Below, piece by piece: positions 34,522 through 43,589 of a stretch of DNA of 64,000 bases. Where the stretch lies: assembly GCA_965146665.1 (NCBI GenBank), contig CBCTHE010000007.1:62001-126000 (forward strand). Reading direction: 5' to 3'. The notes under the pieces were generated by a model. The model ran no database searches, had not been told where the DNA came from, and worked only from the letters and a program-made list of their open reading frames with translations. The position numbers were made by a program, and so were the translations under genes. This DNA comes from Ructibacterium sp965146665 (GTDB lineage Bacteria; Bacillota; Clostridia; Monoglobales; Monoglobaceae). Positions within the stretch are counted from its first letter, which is position 1; every line of letters starts with the position of its first letter.

Positions 34522-35550
34522 ATGAAACAGGGAATTTTGAAAAAACAGCAGGCGGCCGCCGCTTCGGTGGCCGTCCCCCAGCCGGTGTCCAAGCCGGCCC
34601 ATACGAAAGAGAGCGGGAAATACAAAAACGGAAACAAGGAGAGCCTGAAGATTCGGTTTATCAAGGCGGTCAAAAAACACAAATACATCTATCTTATGAT
34701 GCTTCCGGTGGTGCTCTATTATCTGCTTTTTCACTTTGGACCCATGTACGGCATGATCATCGCCTTCAAGGACTACAGTGTGGGAAAGGGGATCATGGGC
34801 AGTCCCTGGGTGGGGGCGGAGAACTTCAAAATGTTCTTTCAGAGCTATTATTTCTGGCGGCTGCTGAAAAACACGCTGGCAATCAATGTGCTCAACATCC
34901 TCATCGGATTTCCCTTTCCGGTCATTTTTGCGCTGCTGCTCAATGAACTGCGCAATGACCGGTTCAAAAAATCCATACAGACATTTACCTATCTGCCGCA
35001 CTTTATCTCTGTCACGGTTCTCTGCGGTATGATCCTGGACTTCTTCTCCACCAAGGGCGTGATCAACGACATGCTCTCCGTGCTGGGTATTGAGCGGATT
35101 CCCTTCTTCACCCTGCCGGAGTGGTTCCGCCCCATCTATATCGGCACCGATATCTGGAGCGGCTTTGGCTGGGGCTCCATCATCTATCTGGCGGCGCTGG
35201 CGGGTGTGGACGTCAGCCTGTACGAGGCGGCCACCATTGACGGCGCGGGCCGGTTCAAAAAGATGATTCATGTGACGATTCCGGGAATTATGCCCACTGT
35301 GGTAATTATGTTTATCCTTAAATTCGGACACATGATGTCCCTGGGGGCGCAGAAAATTCTGCTGCTCTACAATCCCAAGATCTATGAGACAGCGGATGTC
35401 ATATCCACATTTGTTTACAGGCAGGGGCTTGCGGGTGCGCAGTACAGCTATACCACGGCCGTGGATATGTTCAGTGCGGTGATCAATGTCATTCTTCTGG
35501 TCTCCATCAACCAGATCAGCCGCAGAGTATCCGAGACCAGTCTGTGGTAA
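34522..35550 (+). CDS. ABC transporter permease, LplB/YteP-like
   Basis: 342 residues. A basic, disordered cytoplasmic tail of about 60 residues precedes six membrane segments; the permease-ATPase coupling loop EAATIDGAGRFKKMIHVTIPG is intact (EAA motif). The sequence is of the LplB/YteP type that imports pectic or other complex oligosaccharides. GGAGG lies 5 bases before the ATG. Together with the second permease and the binding lipoprotein it makes an importer; no ATPase gene is present, as usual for systems served by a shared MsmK/MsmX-type ATPase encoded elsewhere. Confidence 0.9.
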   Translation: MKQGILKKQQAAAASVAVPQPVSKPAHTKESGKYKNGNKESLKIRFIKAVKKHKYIYLMMLPVVLYYLLFHFGPMYGMIIAFKDYSVGKGIMGSPWVGAENFKMFFQSYYFWRLLKNTLAINVLNILIGFPFPVIFALLLNELRNDRFKKSIQTFTYLPHFISVTVLCGMILDFFSTKGVINDMLSVLGIERIPFFTLPEWFRPIYIGTDIWSGFGWGSIIYLAALAGVDVSLYEAATIDGAGRFKKMIHVTIPGIMPTVVIMFILKFGHMMSLGAQKILLLYNPKIYETADVISTFVYRQGLAGAQYSYTTAVDMFSAVINVILLVSINQISRRVSETSLW

Positions 35551-35628
35551 TGGGAGGCCGGAGGAGGCGTACAGGCTCACGGGCGCTTCCTTTTCCGAAT
35601 GGTGAGCCAGAAAGGCAGTGACAGCGCT

Positions 35629-36504
35629 ATGATTAAACGAACCTTTGGGGAGCGGGTATTCGACGTGTTCAACGTGATTCTGATGATCCTGTTGTCCATC
35701 ATCACCCTGTACCCAATCTATTATGTTCTTGTGGCCTCCTTCAGCAGTCCGGATGAGATCATCTCCCACTCCGGCGTCCTGCTGTGGCCCAAAACCTTTG
35801 ATTTTACGTCCTATAAACTGATTTTGCAGTATCCCATGTTCTTTACCAGCTATAAAAACACCCTGATCTATGTGGTGGCAGGGACTGCCATCAATATGAT
35901 CATGACCATCCTGGGGGGATATTCCCTCTCCAGAAAGGGTGTGCCGGGCAGCAAGGTGGTCATGATGGCGATTACCTTCACCATGTTCTTCTCGGGCGGA
36001 CTGATTCCGCGGTATCTGCTGGTGCAGTCCCTGGGACTGATGGACACCATGTGGGCGGTTCTGCTCCCCACGGCCATCACCACCACCAACCTGATTATCA
36101 TGCGGACCTCCTTTGCCGGACTTCCGGACAGTCTGGAGGAGGCGGCCAAAATCGACGGGGCCAATGACTTTCAGGTGCTCATCAAGGTCATGCTTCCCAT
36201 GTCCATGGCAACCATAGCGGTCATGACCCTGTTTTATGCCGTGTCGCACTGGAATGAATTCTTCAACCCCATGATCTATCTGAAAACCAGAGAGAAGTTT
36301 CCGCTTCAGGTACTGCTGCGGGAACTGCTGATTACCAACTCAACGGATAACTTGATGCAGGATGTCAATGATGACAAGGCCATGATCGCCCAGGTCATCA
36401 AATATTCCACCATTATCGTGTCAACACTGCCCATTCTGGTGGTATATCCTTTCCTCCAGCGGTATTTTACCAAGGGTGTGATGATTGGCGCAATCAAGGG
36501 ATAG
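35629..36504 (+). CDS. ABC transporter permease, LplC/YtcP-like
   Basis: 291 residues with six membrane segments and coupling loop EEAAKIDGANDFQVLIKVMLP. It is the second permease (CUT1-type, MalG-like) of the oligosaccharide importer. ATG at 35629 gives the standard LplC-like N-terminus (MIKRTFGERVFDV); AAAGG upstream is somewhat distant. The open frame extends 30 bases further upstream without a ribosome site. It is followed 63 bases later by the substrate-binding lipoprotein gene. Confidence 0.9.
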   Translation: MIKRTFGERVFDVFNVILMILLSIITLYPIYYVLVASFSSPDEIISHSGVLLWPKTFDFTSYKLILQYPMFFTSYKNTLIYVVAGTAINMIMTILGGYSLSRKGVPGSKVVMMAITFTMFFSGGLIPRYLLVQSLGLMDTMWAVLLPTAITTTNLIIMRTSFAGLPDSLEEAAKIDGANDFQVLIKVMLPMSMATIAVMTLFYAVSHWNEFFNPMIYLKTREKFPLQVLLRELLITNSTDNLMQDVNDDKAMIAQVIKYSTIIVSTLPILVVYPFLQRYFTKGVMIGAIKG

Positions 36505-36567
36505 AATGTAAACAATGGCCGCGGTGCGCGGCAGTGCAATGAAATTTATTTTGAAAGGATGAGGAAC

Positions 36568-38169
36568 ATGTTAAAAAGAAGAGTATGCTGTGCGGCTTTG
36601 GCGGGTATGCTGGCGCTGTCCCTGGCGGGCTGCGGGAACAAACCTGACGGGGAGGACGCAAAGGTGACGGATGACGTGCAATTCCCCATTACGGATCAGG
36701 AGATTGAGCTGCGGTACTGGCAGCCAATGAACAGCAAGCTGGCGGCAAATGTGGGCAATATCGGCGAGGTGGAATGTCTGCAGGAGCTCCAGAAGATTAC
36801 CGGCGTGAAGCTGAAGTTTGAGAGTCCGGCCGTTGGACAGGACTCGGAGCAGTTCAACCTTCTGCTGGCTTCCAAGGATCTGCCGGACATCATTTTCTAT
36901 AAATGGATCGGTCAGTCTCAGACCCCGGATAAATTCATTGAGGATGGGATCATACAGAGCCTGACCCCGTACATTGGGACTGTGGCCGCCAACCTGGACC
37001 AGCTGATGCAGGAGGATCCCCACACCAAAAAGGAGATTACTGATGACAACGGGGATTACTTTATGTTCCCCATGCTGAAAATGGATGAGAAAATGCGGGT
37101 CAACCGCGGATTTTCCATCCGTCAGGACTGGCTGAACAAGGTGGGCCTGCAGGTGCCGACCAATCAGGATGAGCTGTATAACGTGCTGAAGGCCTTCAAG
37201 GAGCAGGATCCCAACGGCAATGGCCAAGCGGACGAGATCCCGCTGGTCTCCAAAAAATCTGAGGGTATTATCGCGCTTATGGCCATGTTCGGTGTTAACA
37301 ACGAGTTCATTTTGAAGGACGGCAAGGTTGTATTCAGCCCCATGGAGCCTGAATTCAAAGACGCGCTGGAATTCCTCAGCAAGCTGTACGCGGAAAAACT
37401 GCTGGATGTGGATTATTCCCTGTCAGATGACAAGGCCATTGACGCGAAGGTGACCAGCAACACCGCAGGCGTGATGTACGGCCTGGGCAGCAACCTGAAC
37501 CGCTGGTCTCAGACCATGACCAAGAAGGACCCCGCCTTTGAGCTGACGGCGATCAGCCAGTTCAAGGCGCCGGACGGCAAGGGCTATATGAACAACCGCG
37601 TGGTGGTCAATGCCAACAATGGCTATGGATCGGCCATTTCCCGGGAGAACAAATATCCGGCCATCACGGCAAAGCTGTTGGACTACGCCTACGGCAAGGA
37701 GGGAAATCTGCTGTTCAACTACGGCGTGGAGGGCGATACCTATACGCTGGTGGACGGCGAACCCCAGTTCACAGACAAGGTTATGAAGCCCGGCGACGGC
37801 AAGACACCCGGCGACATTGTGACCAAGTATTGCTTTGCTGCCTCTGACCAGGCCATGGTGCTGAATCCGGATACCGGCGCCAAGCTGACCACCCCGGAGA
37901 CTCTGGTTGTGGACACGGAGCCCTGGAAGGAAAACTACTATACCGGACATTTGCTTCCCACCATGTCCTATACGCTGGACGAAAACCGGAAAATGTTTTC
38001 CACCATGTCTGATATAGAGACCTATCGGGATGAAATGATTGATAAATTTATTATGGGAGCGGAGCCGATCAGTAACTTTGACAGCTTTGTGGCACAGCTC
38101 AAATCCATGGGAATCGAGGACATCATCAAGATCAAACAGGACGCTTATGACAGATTCCAGGCGAAATAA
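36568..38169 (+). CDS. Extracellular solute-binding lipoprotein, LplA-like
   Basis: 533 residues with a lipoprotein signal peptide ending in the lipobox LAGC, so the mature protein is anchored by a lipidated Cys near residue 22. The body resembles the family 1 solute-binding proteins of the LplA/YtcQ type (TDQEIELRYWQPMN near the start, DPNGNGQADEIP calcium-like loop, and the C-terminal DSFVAQLKSMGIEDI). It captures pectic oligomers and hands them to the two permeases. Start choice between 36559 and 36568 is open; the latter is better spaced from AAAGGATGAGG. Confidence 0.9.
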   Translation: MLKRRVCCAALAGMLALSLAGCGNKPDGEDAKVTDDVQFPITDQEIELRYWQPMNSKLAANVGNIGEVECLQELQKITGVKLKFESPAVGQDSEQFNLLLASKDLPDIIFYKWIGQSQTPDKFIEDGIIQSLTPYIGTVAANLDQLMQEDPHTKKEITDDNGDYFMFPMLKMDEKMRVNRGFSIRQDWLNKVGLQVPTNQDELYNVLKAFKEQDPNGNGQADEIPLVSKKSEGIIALMAMFGVNNEFILKDGKVVFSPMEPEFKDALEFLSKLYAEKLLDVDYSLSDDKAIDAKVTSNTAGVMYGLGSNLNRWSQTMTKKDPAFELTAISQFKAPDGKGYMNNRVVVNANNGYGSAISRENKYPAITAKLLDYAYGKEGNLLFNYGVEGDTYTLVDGEPQFTDKVMKPGDGKTPGDIVTKYCFAASDQAMVLNPDTGAKLTTPETLVVDTEPWKENYYTGHLLPTMSYTLDENRKMFSTMSDIETYRDEMIDKFIMGAEPISNFDSFVAQLKSMGIEDIIKIKQDAYDRFQAK

Positions 38170-38212
38170 AAATTGAAGAAAGATGTTTTGTTCCAAGAGA
38201 GGAGAGAGCAAA

Positions 38213-40153
38213 ATGAAAAAAATTTCTATGATGTTTTTAGCGGGTCTGGTGGCATTGCAGAGCCTGACCCTCGGAACCTTTGCGTCCGACACAAGAACGG
38301 AGCTGTATGGCGAAAATTTTGACAGCTTTGATTTAGCGAACGTTTATATATTCCAGGCGAGTGAAAAAGATACCATAAAAGTCACTTCGGAAGCGGCGCC
38401 GGGCAAGGAGAACAGTGATAAGGCGCTGGTGGTCCAGAGACAGACGGGTACACCTGCTGGAAGAATTGAATTGAATACAGCCGGTGACGTTTATAACCAG
38501 ACCGACAAGAATCTAATGATTGAAATGTCCTTTGAGGCTTCCGTTCCCAACCTGGAGACTGGGGTAACCAAGGAGGGAAGCAAGTCAATCAATGCCGTTT
38601 GCTATTTGGGAACGGCCGAAGCCACAGCGGAGAGCGGCCTGTTCGGCGGTGTTGAGCTGAACGCAAAAGCGGTTATGGATGCCGAAGGAAATAAAAGCGT
38701 TCAGGACTGGAAGTTTAACTTTAAAAAGGCGGATGGTACTGCTGTGCTGTTAAAAGACGGCGTGAAGGACGAGGTCATGAAGGCGGGAATGACACAGATC
38801 AAGGTTCAGTACGTGTTCCGTGAAAATGGAGCGGAGAAGAATGTGGCCCGGGTTTGGATCGACGGCACACAGGCAGGCGGAGACATTCCGCTGGGATGTG
38901 CGCCGGGCGAACAGCTCAGCCAGGCCGCCAGCTTTGTGATTGTCAATAATATTTCTTCCTCTGCGCCGAAGCTCTATATCGACAATCTGGCAGTGAGCAA
39001 AATCGTCAGTGATGAAGTTACAGACCCGGACCCGGGAACTGATCCAGATCCGGGAACCGACCCGGAGCCGGTTTACCCTGTGCCGGCCGGAGCCGATACG
39101 GCGCCGGATCTGACATTGAAGACAGGTTCTCTGGCCGCGTTTAACTTTGACAAGGAGGATGCGCTCAATCAGGGGTGGTCAACAAGCAAGAGGGCTGAAA
39201 AGATTACCTTTACAGCCGGTAAGGATGGCCGGGCGCTTCGCTTAACGGGCGCTGATTCCGGTGAAACAAACGTCAAGGTTGTATTTGCCGAGACCGGGCT
39301 GAATAAGACCAATGCGCCGCTTGAAGGGAAAAACAGCCGGGTTGTGACGGAATTTGATATACGTCTCAACAACATCACCGGTCCAAACGTCGATTTGCAG
39401 TTCGGCAAGGATGTGCCGGACGAGGGACAGACTTCAAGCAACACGCCCGGCATTAACATTATTTTTGGCAAGGGGAAGAATGCTGACGAAACCGAGTATG
39501 ACGCTTATTATTATAAGACCGGGGGGAGCAATGCCGGCTACATACCCTATCAGCAAAACGAGTGGGTCCATTTTAAGATAACCCATATGGTCACCTCCAC
39601 TGAAGGCGCTGCGCTTAAGGATTTTAAGCTCGAAGTAAATGGGAAAACCGTTGCAGAGGAAACCGAGCTTTCTTCTACAACGGACTCGAAGATTGCAAAA
39701 TATAATCAGTTCCTGATCAGAACGAAGAATTCCGGCGGATCAGCCACGGTGGATCTTGATAACTTTATCGTCGAGAAATTCAACCTGCCGGATTTCGAGA
39801 TCTCCGATCCTGAATTCTTCCAGGGGGAGACCGAGACCCCTATGACAGATCTGAACGACAGTGATATCCTGCGGACTAAAGTGGGGATTAAGGCAAATGT
39901 TGACGCAGCCAGCCTCAGTTCCGGCAAGGCCACCCTGATCGTGACGCTCTATGAGAACAACAGCAGGACTCCATTGCTGGTACAGGCGGCCATGGGTACG
40001 GCTGAACTGGTCAGCGGCGAGACGGCATACGCGGAGGCACGGCTGGATCTCAGCGGGTTCACAAGGGAACAGCGGGACAATATGATGGTGAATGTCATGG
40101 TTTGGGATGATATGAACGGCATGCATCCGCTGATGCCCTGCAAATCCATGTAG
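38213..40153 (+). CDS. Secreted protein with tandem LamG/CBM-like modules
   Basis: 646 residues with a clear signal peptide (cleavage near TFASD). Two concanavalin/LamG-like beta-sandwich modules follow (about 30-280 and 315-540), separated by a linker with repeated DPDPGTDP units. The last 110 residues (EISDPEFFQGE ... VNVMVWDDMNGMHPLMP) form a small module also recognisable in the next protein. No catalytic motif, SLH domain or sorting signal is seen, so it is probably a secreted polysaccharide-binding protein. It follows the importer lipoprotein gene by 43 bases with a strong GAGAGGAGAG ribosome site. Confidence 0.72.
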   Translation: MKKISMMFLAGLVALQSLTLGTFASDTRTELYGENFDSFDLANVYIFQASEKDTIKVTSEAAPGKENSDKALVVQRQTGTPAGRIELNTAGDVYNQTDKNLMIEMSFEASVPNLETGVTKEGSKSINAVCYLGTAEATAESGLFGGVELNAKAVMDAEGNKSVQDWKFNFKKADGTAVLLKDGVKDEVMKAGMTQIKVQYVFRENGAEKNVARVWIDGTQAGGDIPLGCAPGEQLSQAASFVIVNNISSSAPKLYIDNLAVSKIVSDEVTDPDPGTDPDPGTDPEPVYPVPAGADTAPDLTLKTGSLAAFNFDKEDALNQGWSTSKRAEKITFTAGKDGRALRLTGADSGETNVKVVFAETGLNKTNAPLEGKNSRVVTEFDIRLNNITGPNVDLQFGKDVPDEGQTSSNTPGINIIFGKGKNADETEYDAYYYKTGGSNAGYIPYQQNEWVHFKITHMVTSTEGAALKDFKLEVNGKTVAEETELSSTTDSKIAKYNQFLIRTKNSGGSATVDLDNFIVEKFNLPDFEISDPEFFQGETETPMTDLNDSDILRTKVGIKANVDAASLSSGKATLIVTLYENNSRTPLLVQAAMGTAELVSGETAYAEARLDLSGFTREQRDNMMVNVMVWDDMNGMHPLMPCKSM

Positions 40154-40191
40154 GCGGGGAAACAAAGACTTCAGTTGAGGAGGCAGTGTAT

Positions 40192-43100
40192 ATGAAACGA
40201 AAACTGGCATTGGTTCTGGCCGCCGCGCTTGCGGTGAGCGGAACCTGGAGCGGACTGGCTCTGGCGGAAACGCCGGAGGTCTCCGGCTCCGGCGGGGCGG
40301 CCGTGGAGGCCGCTGAGAAGGCACCGCAGGAGTCTGCGGAGGTGCTCCCGGAAGAGGGAGAGGCCGGAGATGTGATTGATTCTGAGATGGTTCCTGAAGT
40401 TGAGCCAGCCGGGAAACTGGAACTGGCGGCTGATACGCTCCCGGTCGGCGGCGTCCTGGAGCAGAACGATTTTGAAAAAGCGGGCGCGGACGGTCTCTAT
40501 GCGCCGTTTGTCACCAAGGACCTTCCGATTTCAGAGCACGCGGATCCGGCTACCGGACATGCGCTTCAGATCACGGGCGGAAGCTCTGCCGCCACGGTGA
40601 CTGCGGAATTTGCGGATGAACATGGCACCCAGGTGCTGAACGGCAACGAGGGCAAGGGCGTTGAAACCATGACGGAATTTGATATCAAATTCGACAATCT
40701 GGTGCAGAGCAAGGGGAATCTTGAGATCCGTCTGGCGTGGAAGGACCGCGGCAATGCCAATGCGGGAACCTATATCCACCGTCTGGCCTTTAACGGGGCA
40801 GAAAAGCAATTCCAGATATACGGGACCACGACGGGCGGCAATAAAGGGTTTTACAGCTCCCTATTAGAGGATGTCCCGGAGATTGAGGACGGCAGATGGT
40901 ACCGCATCCGAATTGTTATTCATGCCACAAAAGCGGGCGGGAGTGCGCAGAAACAGGTATCCGCATATATCGACGGGGTGAAAGCCTTTGAAAATGTCGG
41001 CTTTACCAGCACTTCATCCGGCAAGGTGAATATCTATGACCAGATCATTTTTACCGGCCTGTCCGGAACCAATGCGGAATGCAAGGCGCACATCGACAAT
41101 TTTCTGGTCTATAAGAAAAATGAGCAGAATCCAGAACTCCCTGTGGATAAAAGCAGGCTGATATCCATAATCCGGCAGGGGGATAAGCTGTACCGCGAGG
41201 CCGTGCAGGGCCTGGGAGAGGATGAATACTACCCGGACCATTGCGGCGCGCTTCATGACGCGGTCGCCGCCGCCATGGAGGTATATGAGGCGGAGGATCT
41301 GACAGAGGAGGCAGCCGAGGCGGCTGCGAATCGCCTGTATACGGTTGTGGAGAACTTTAAGCCCAACGGTTTCCCGGTCAAAACAGAGTATATTTCCTAT
41401 ACCAACGGCCGCGGTCAGACGGTCACCGATCTCAATGAGACGGACCAGCTGGTTGTCAGCGCGGGTGCGTATGGGGATGTGAATGCCCAAAGCACAGAGC
41501 CGGTGGCGCTGGCGGCGGTTTTGTGCCGGAAGGATGAGAATTTTGCCGGCGGAAAACCGCTTGCCGTGGCTGGCAGCAATCTTGAGACAGTTGACAGACT
41601 GGGGGAAAAGGTGTTGTCCGCCGTCCTGGACCTGACCCCGTTCGCGGACCGTGAGGAACTTTTCGTCAAGGTGATGCTGTGGAAGGACTTTGAGACTCTT
41701 TATCCATGGATGATCCCTGCGGCGGTGCATTTTGACGGTCAGGCGGACTTGCTGGCGGACGGAGATGCAGACGGCGGGCCGGACGGAGACGGGACGGAGA
41801 ATCCTGCGGCGGCCCCCATGCAGGCGGTGCAGACCGTTATCAGCGAGGCGGAAACCAAGGTTACGGTGACCGTACCGGCGGCCCAGGGCACAGAGGTGAC
41901 CCTGCTGGTTCCGCAAAAGGGCATGGAGCTCTCGGATATGAAAAATATCAGCGGCGCAGGCTTTGGCAATCATGTGGATTTCGCGGGACAGGAGACCGCG
42001 GGGGAAGGTGAAAAGGCGGTGTTCGAATTCGTCCCTCAGGGCGGGAGCGGCAACTACCATTTCTATTCCTACTGCAAGCAGGCGGATTCCTTCCGTGAGC
42101 TGACCGTGGAATACTTTGACGTGAGCGACATCCGGGATACCCTGGATGATCTGTATGCGGCCGGAGTCAATGGCCCGGCTGTGAAGAGCATCCTGATTGA
42201 AAAACAGAGAATTCTGCAAGTTGACACACCGCTTTTTGCGGCGGCAGTCAATGAGGGAATCAGCTTTGACAAGGTGGCGGAGGAGATCAACGACAGACAT
42301 TATTCCACCCTGGAGCTTGAGCTGTTCCGGACAGAGCTGAGCGGCGCGCTGGGACTGGCGCTGGTGAACCAGTCTGGCAAGGCGGAGACCGTGACCGGCG
42401 TTTTAAACCGCGGCGCGGCCATTTCCGCCGCCGCTGAACTGGGAATTCTGGAGAATCAAACGACCGAGGAGGCCGTGCGTTATGAAAGGTTTATGGCCTT
42501 TGACGCCGGCAGAAAGAACCGGATGTTCAAGACGCTGGAAACTGGACGGGACTATACCCAGAGTACCCTCCGAGATGCCATGCACGAGGCGGTGTTGGTG
42601 GCACAGGTGGGCGAGGCCAAGAGCTGGGATTCTGTCAGCGCGGCCTTTGCGGATTCCCCGGACTTGATCGCGTCTGCCGGCTACGGAAATCTCAGCGAGA
42701 ATCAAAAGGGCAAGGTGTGCCAGAAGGTGTACAGCGGCCGTGACGTGTATTCCATGGACCGTCTGCTGAGTGTGCTCAGAAACGCCATTGCCGCGGTTGC
42801 CGGCGGCGGGTCCGGCGGCAGTACCGGAGGCGGAGGCGGCCGTCCAGCCTCCGGCGGAGGTATAACCGGGGGGTATGAGGCCACAGTGCCCAATCAGGAA
42901 CCCAGCGGAGAGCAGGAGAAGCCAATGGATCAGGTGAAGAGCTCCTTCGCGGATCTGGAGGACGTACCTTGGGCAAAGGAGGCCATTGGCGTTCTGGCGG
43001 CCCGCGGTGTGCTCCAGGGTGTGGGCGGCGGATATTTCGCGCCCAATGAGCCCGTAAAGCGGGAGGAATTTTTGAAGATGGCAGTCATGATGTTTGGTCT

Positions 43101-43494
43101 GCTGGATGAGACCGCTGCCGCGGATTTCTCCGACGTGAGCCAGTCCGACTGGTTTTATCCCTATGTGGCCACAGGCGTCAGCCTGGGAGTTGTCAACGGT
43201 GTGACAGAAGAGCTGTTCGGAAGCGGCCAGGAGCTGACCCGGCAGGATCTGGCGCTGTTGATCTACCGGTTTGGAAACATCGCCAATGTGGCATTTGAAG
43301 AGGAAGGGGAGTACATCCTTTTCGACGATGACGAGCAGTTTACCGCATGCGGACGGACTGCGGTTTCCGCGCTGGCAAAGAGCGGCGTGGTCAACGGCAC
43401 GGGCGCAAACCTGTTCCTGCCGCTCAGCTCCTGCACGCGGGCCGAGGCGGCCAAGATGCTGTACGAGGTGGATAAGCTCGTAATTGGAAAATAG
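40192..43494 (+). CDS. SLH-anchored carbohydrate-binding surface protein
   Basis: 1100 residues. Signal peptide (cleavage near LALAET), an acidic linker, a LamG/CBM-like module (about 85-305: FDIKFDNLVQSKGN, AHIDNFLVYKK), a helical spacer, a module shared with the preceding protein (VKVMLWKDFETLYPWM), a long unrecognised helical region (about 650-860), a Gly-rich linker, and three C-terminal SLH domains (SSFADLEDVPWAKEAI onward). SLH domains bind pyruvylated secondary cell-wall polymers. ATG at 40192 is 8 bases from GAGGAGG; a GTG at 40186 is too close. It probably displays polysaccharide-binding modules on the cell wall for the pectin system. Confidence 0.8.
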   Translation: MKRKLALVLAAALAVSGTWSGLALAETPEVSGSGGAAVEAAEKAPQESAEVLPEEGEAGDVIDSEMVPEVEPAGKLELAADTLPVGGVLEQNDFEKAGADGLYAPFVTKDLPISEHADPATGHALQITGGSSAATVTAEFADEHGTQVLNGNEGKGVETMTEFDIKFDNLVQSKGNLEIRLAWKDRGNANAGTYIHRLAFNGAEKQFQIYGTTTGGNKGFYSSLLEDVPEIEDGRWYRIRIVIHATKAGGSAQKQVSAYIDGVKAFENVGFTSTSSGKVNIYDQIIFTGLSGTNAECKAHIDNFLVYKKNEQNPELPVDKSRLISIIRQGDKLYREAVQGLGEDEYYPDHCGALHDAVAAAMEVYEAEDLTEEAAEAAANRLYTVVENFKPNGFPVKTEYISYTNGRGQTVTDLNETDQLVVSAGAYGDVNAQSTEPVALAAVLCRKDENFAGGKPLAVAGSNLETVDRLGEKVLSAVLDLTPFADREELFVKVMLWKDFETLYPWMIPAAVHFDGQADLLADGDADGGPDGDGTENPAAAPMQAVQTVISEAETKVTVTVPAAQGTEVTLLVPQKGMELSDMKNISGAGFGNHVDFAGQETAGEGEKAVFEFVPQGGSGNYHFYSYCKQADSFRELTVEYFDVSDIRDTLDDLYAAGVNGPAVKSILIEKQRILQVDTPLFAAAVNEGISFDKVAEEINDRHYSTLELELFRTELSGALGLALVNQSGKAETVTGVLNRGAAISAAAELGILENQTTEEAVRYERFMAFDAGRKNRMFKTLETGRDYTQSTLRDAMHEAVLVAQVGEAKSWDSVSAAFADSPDLIASAGYGNLSENQKGKVCQKVYSGRDVYSMDRLLSVLRNAIAAVAGGGSGGSTGGGGGRPASGGGITGGYEATVPNQEPSGEQEKPMDQVKSSFADLEDVPWAKEAIGVLAARGVLQGVGGGYFAPNEPVKREEFLKMAVMMFGLLDETAAADFSDVSQSDWFYPYVATGVSLGVVNGVTEELFGSGQELTRQDLALLIYRFGNIANVAFEEEGEYILFDDDEQFTACGRTAVSALAKSGVVNGTGANLFLPLSSCTRAEAAKMLYEVDKLVIGK

Positions 43495-43507
43495 GACACT
43501 GGAGCGG

Positions 43508-43540
43508 GGCTCTGTCAGTTTTTCTGCACATGACAGAGCC
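43508..43540 (+). other. Intergenic hairpin between SLH genes
   Basis: GGCTCTGTCA pairs with TGACAGAGCC around a 13-base loop. There is no following T run, so it is not a standard terminator; it may stabilise or separate the two SLH messages. Confidence 0.4.
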
Positions 43541-43589
43541 GGCAGCGCTCGTGAAGGCCGGGGTGCAGCGGCGGATTGGAGATGAAATC

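Noticed and set aside
39021..39075. Short tandem repeat as possible CRISPR or minisatellite
   Set aside because: It is coding sequence for a DPDPGTDP linker between two domains.
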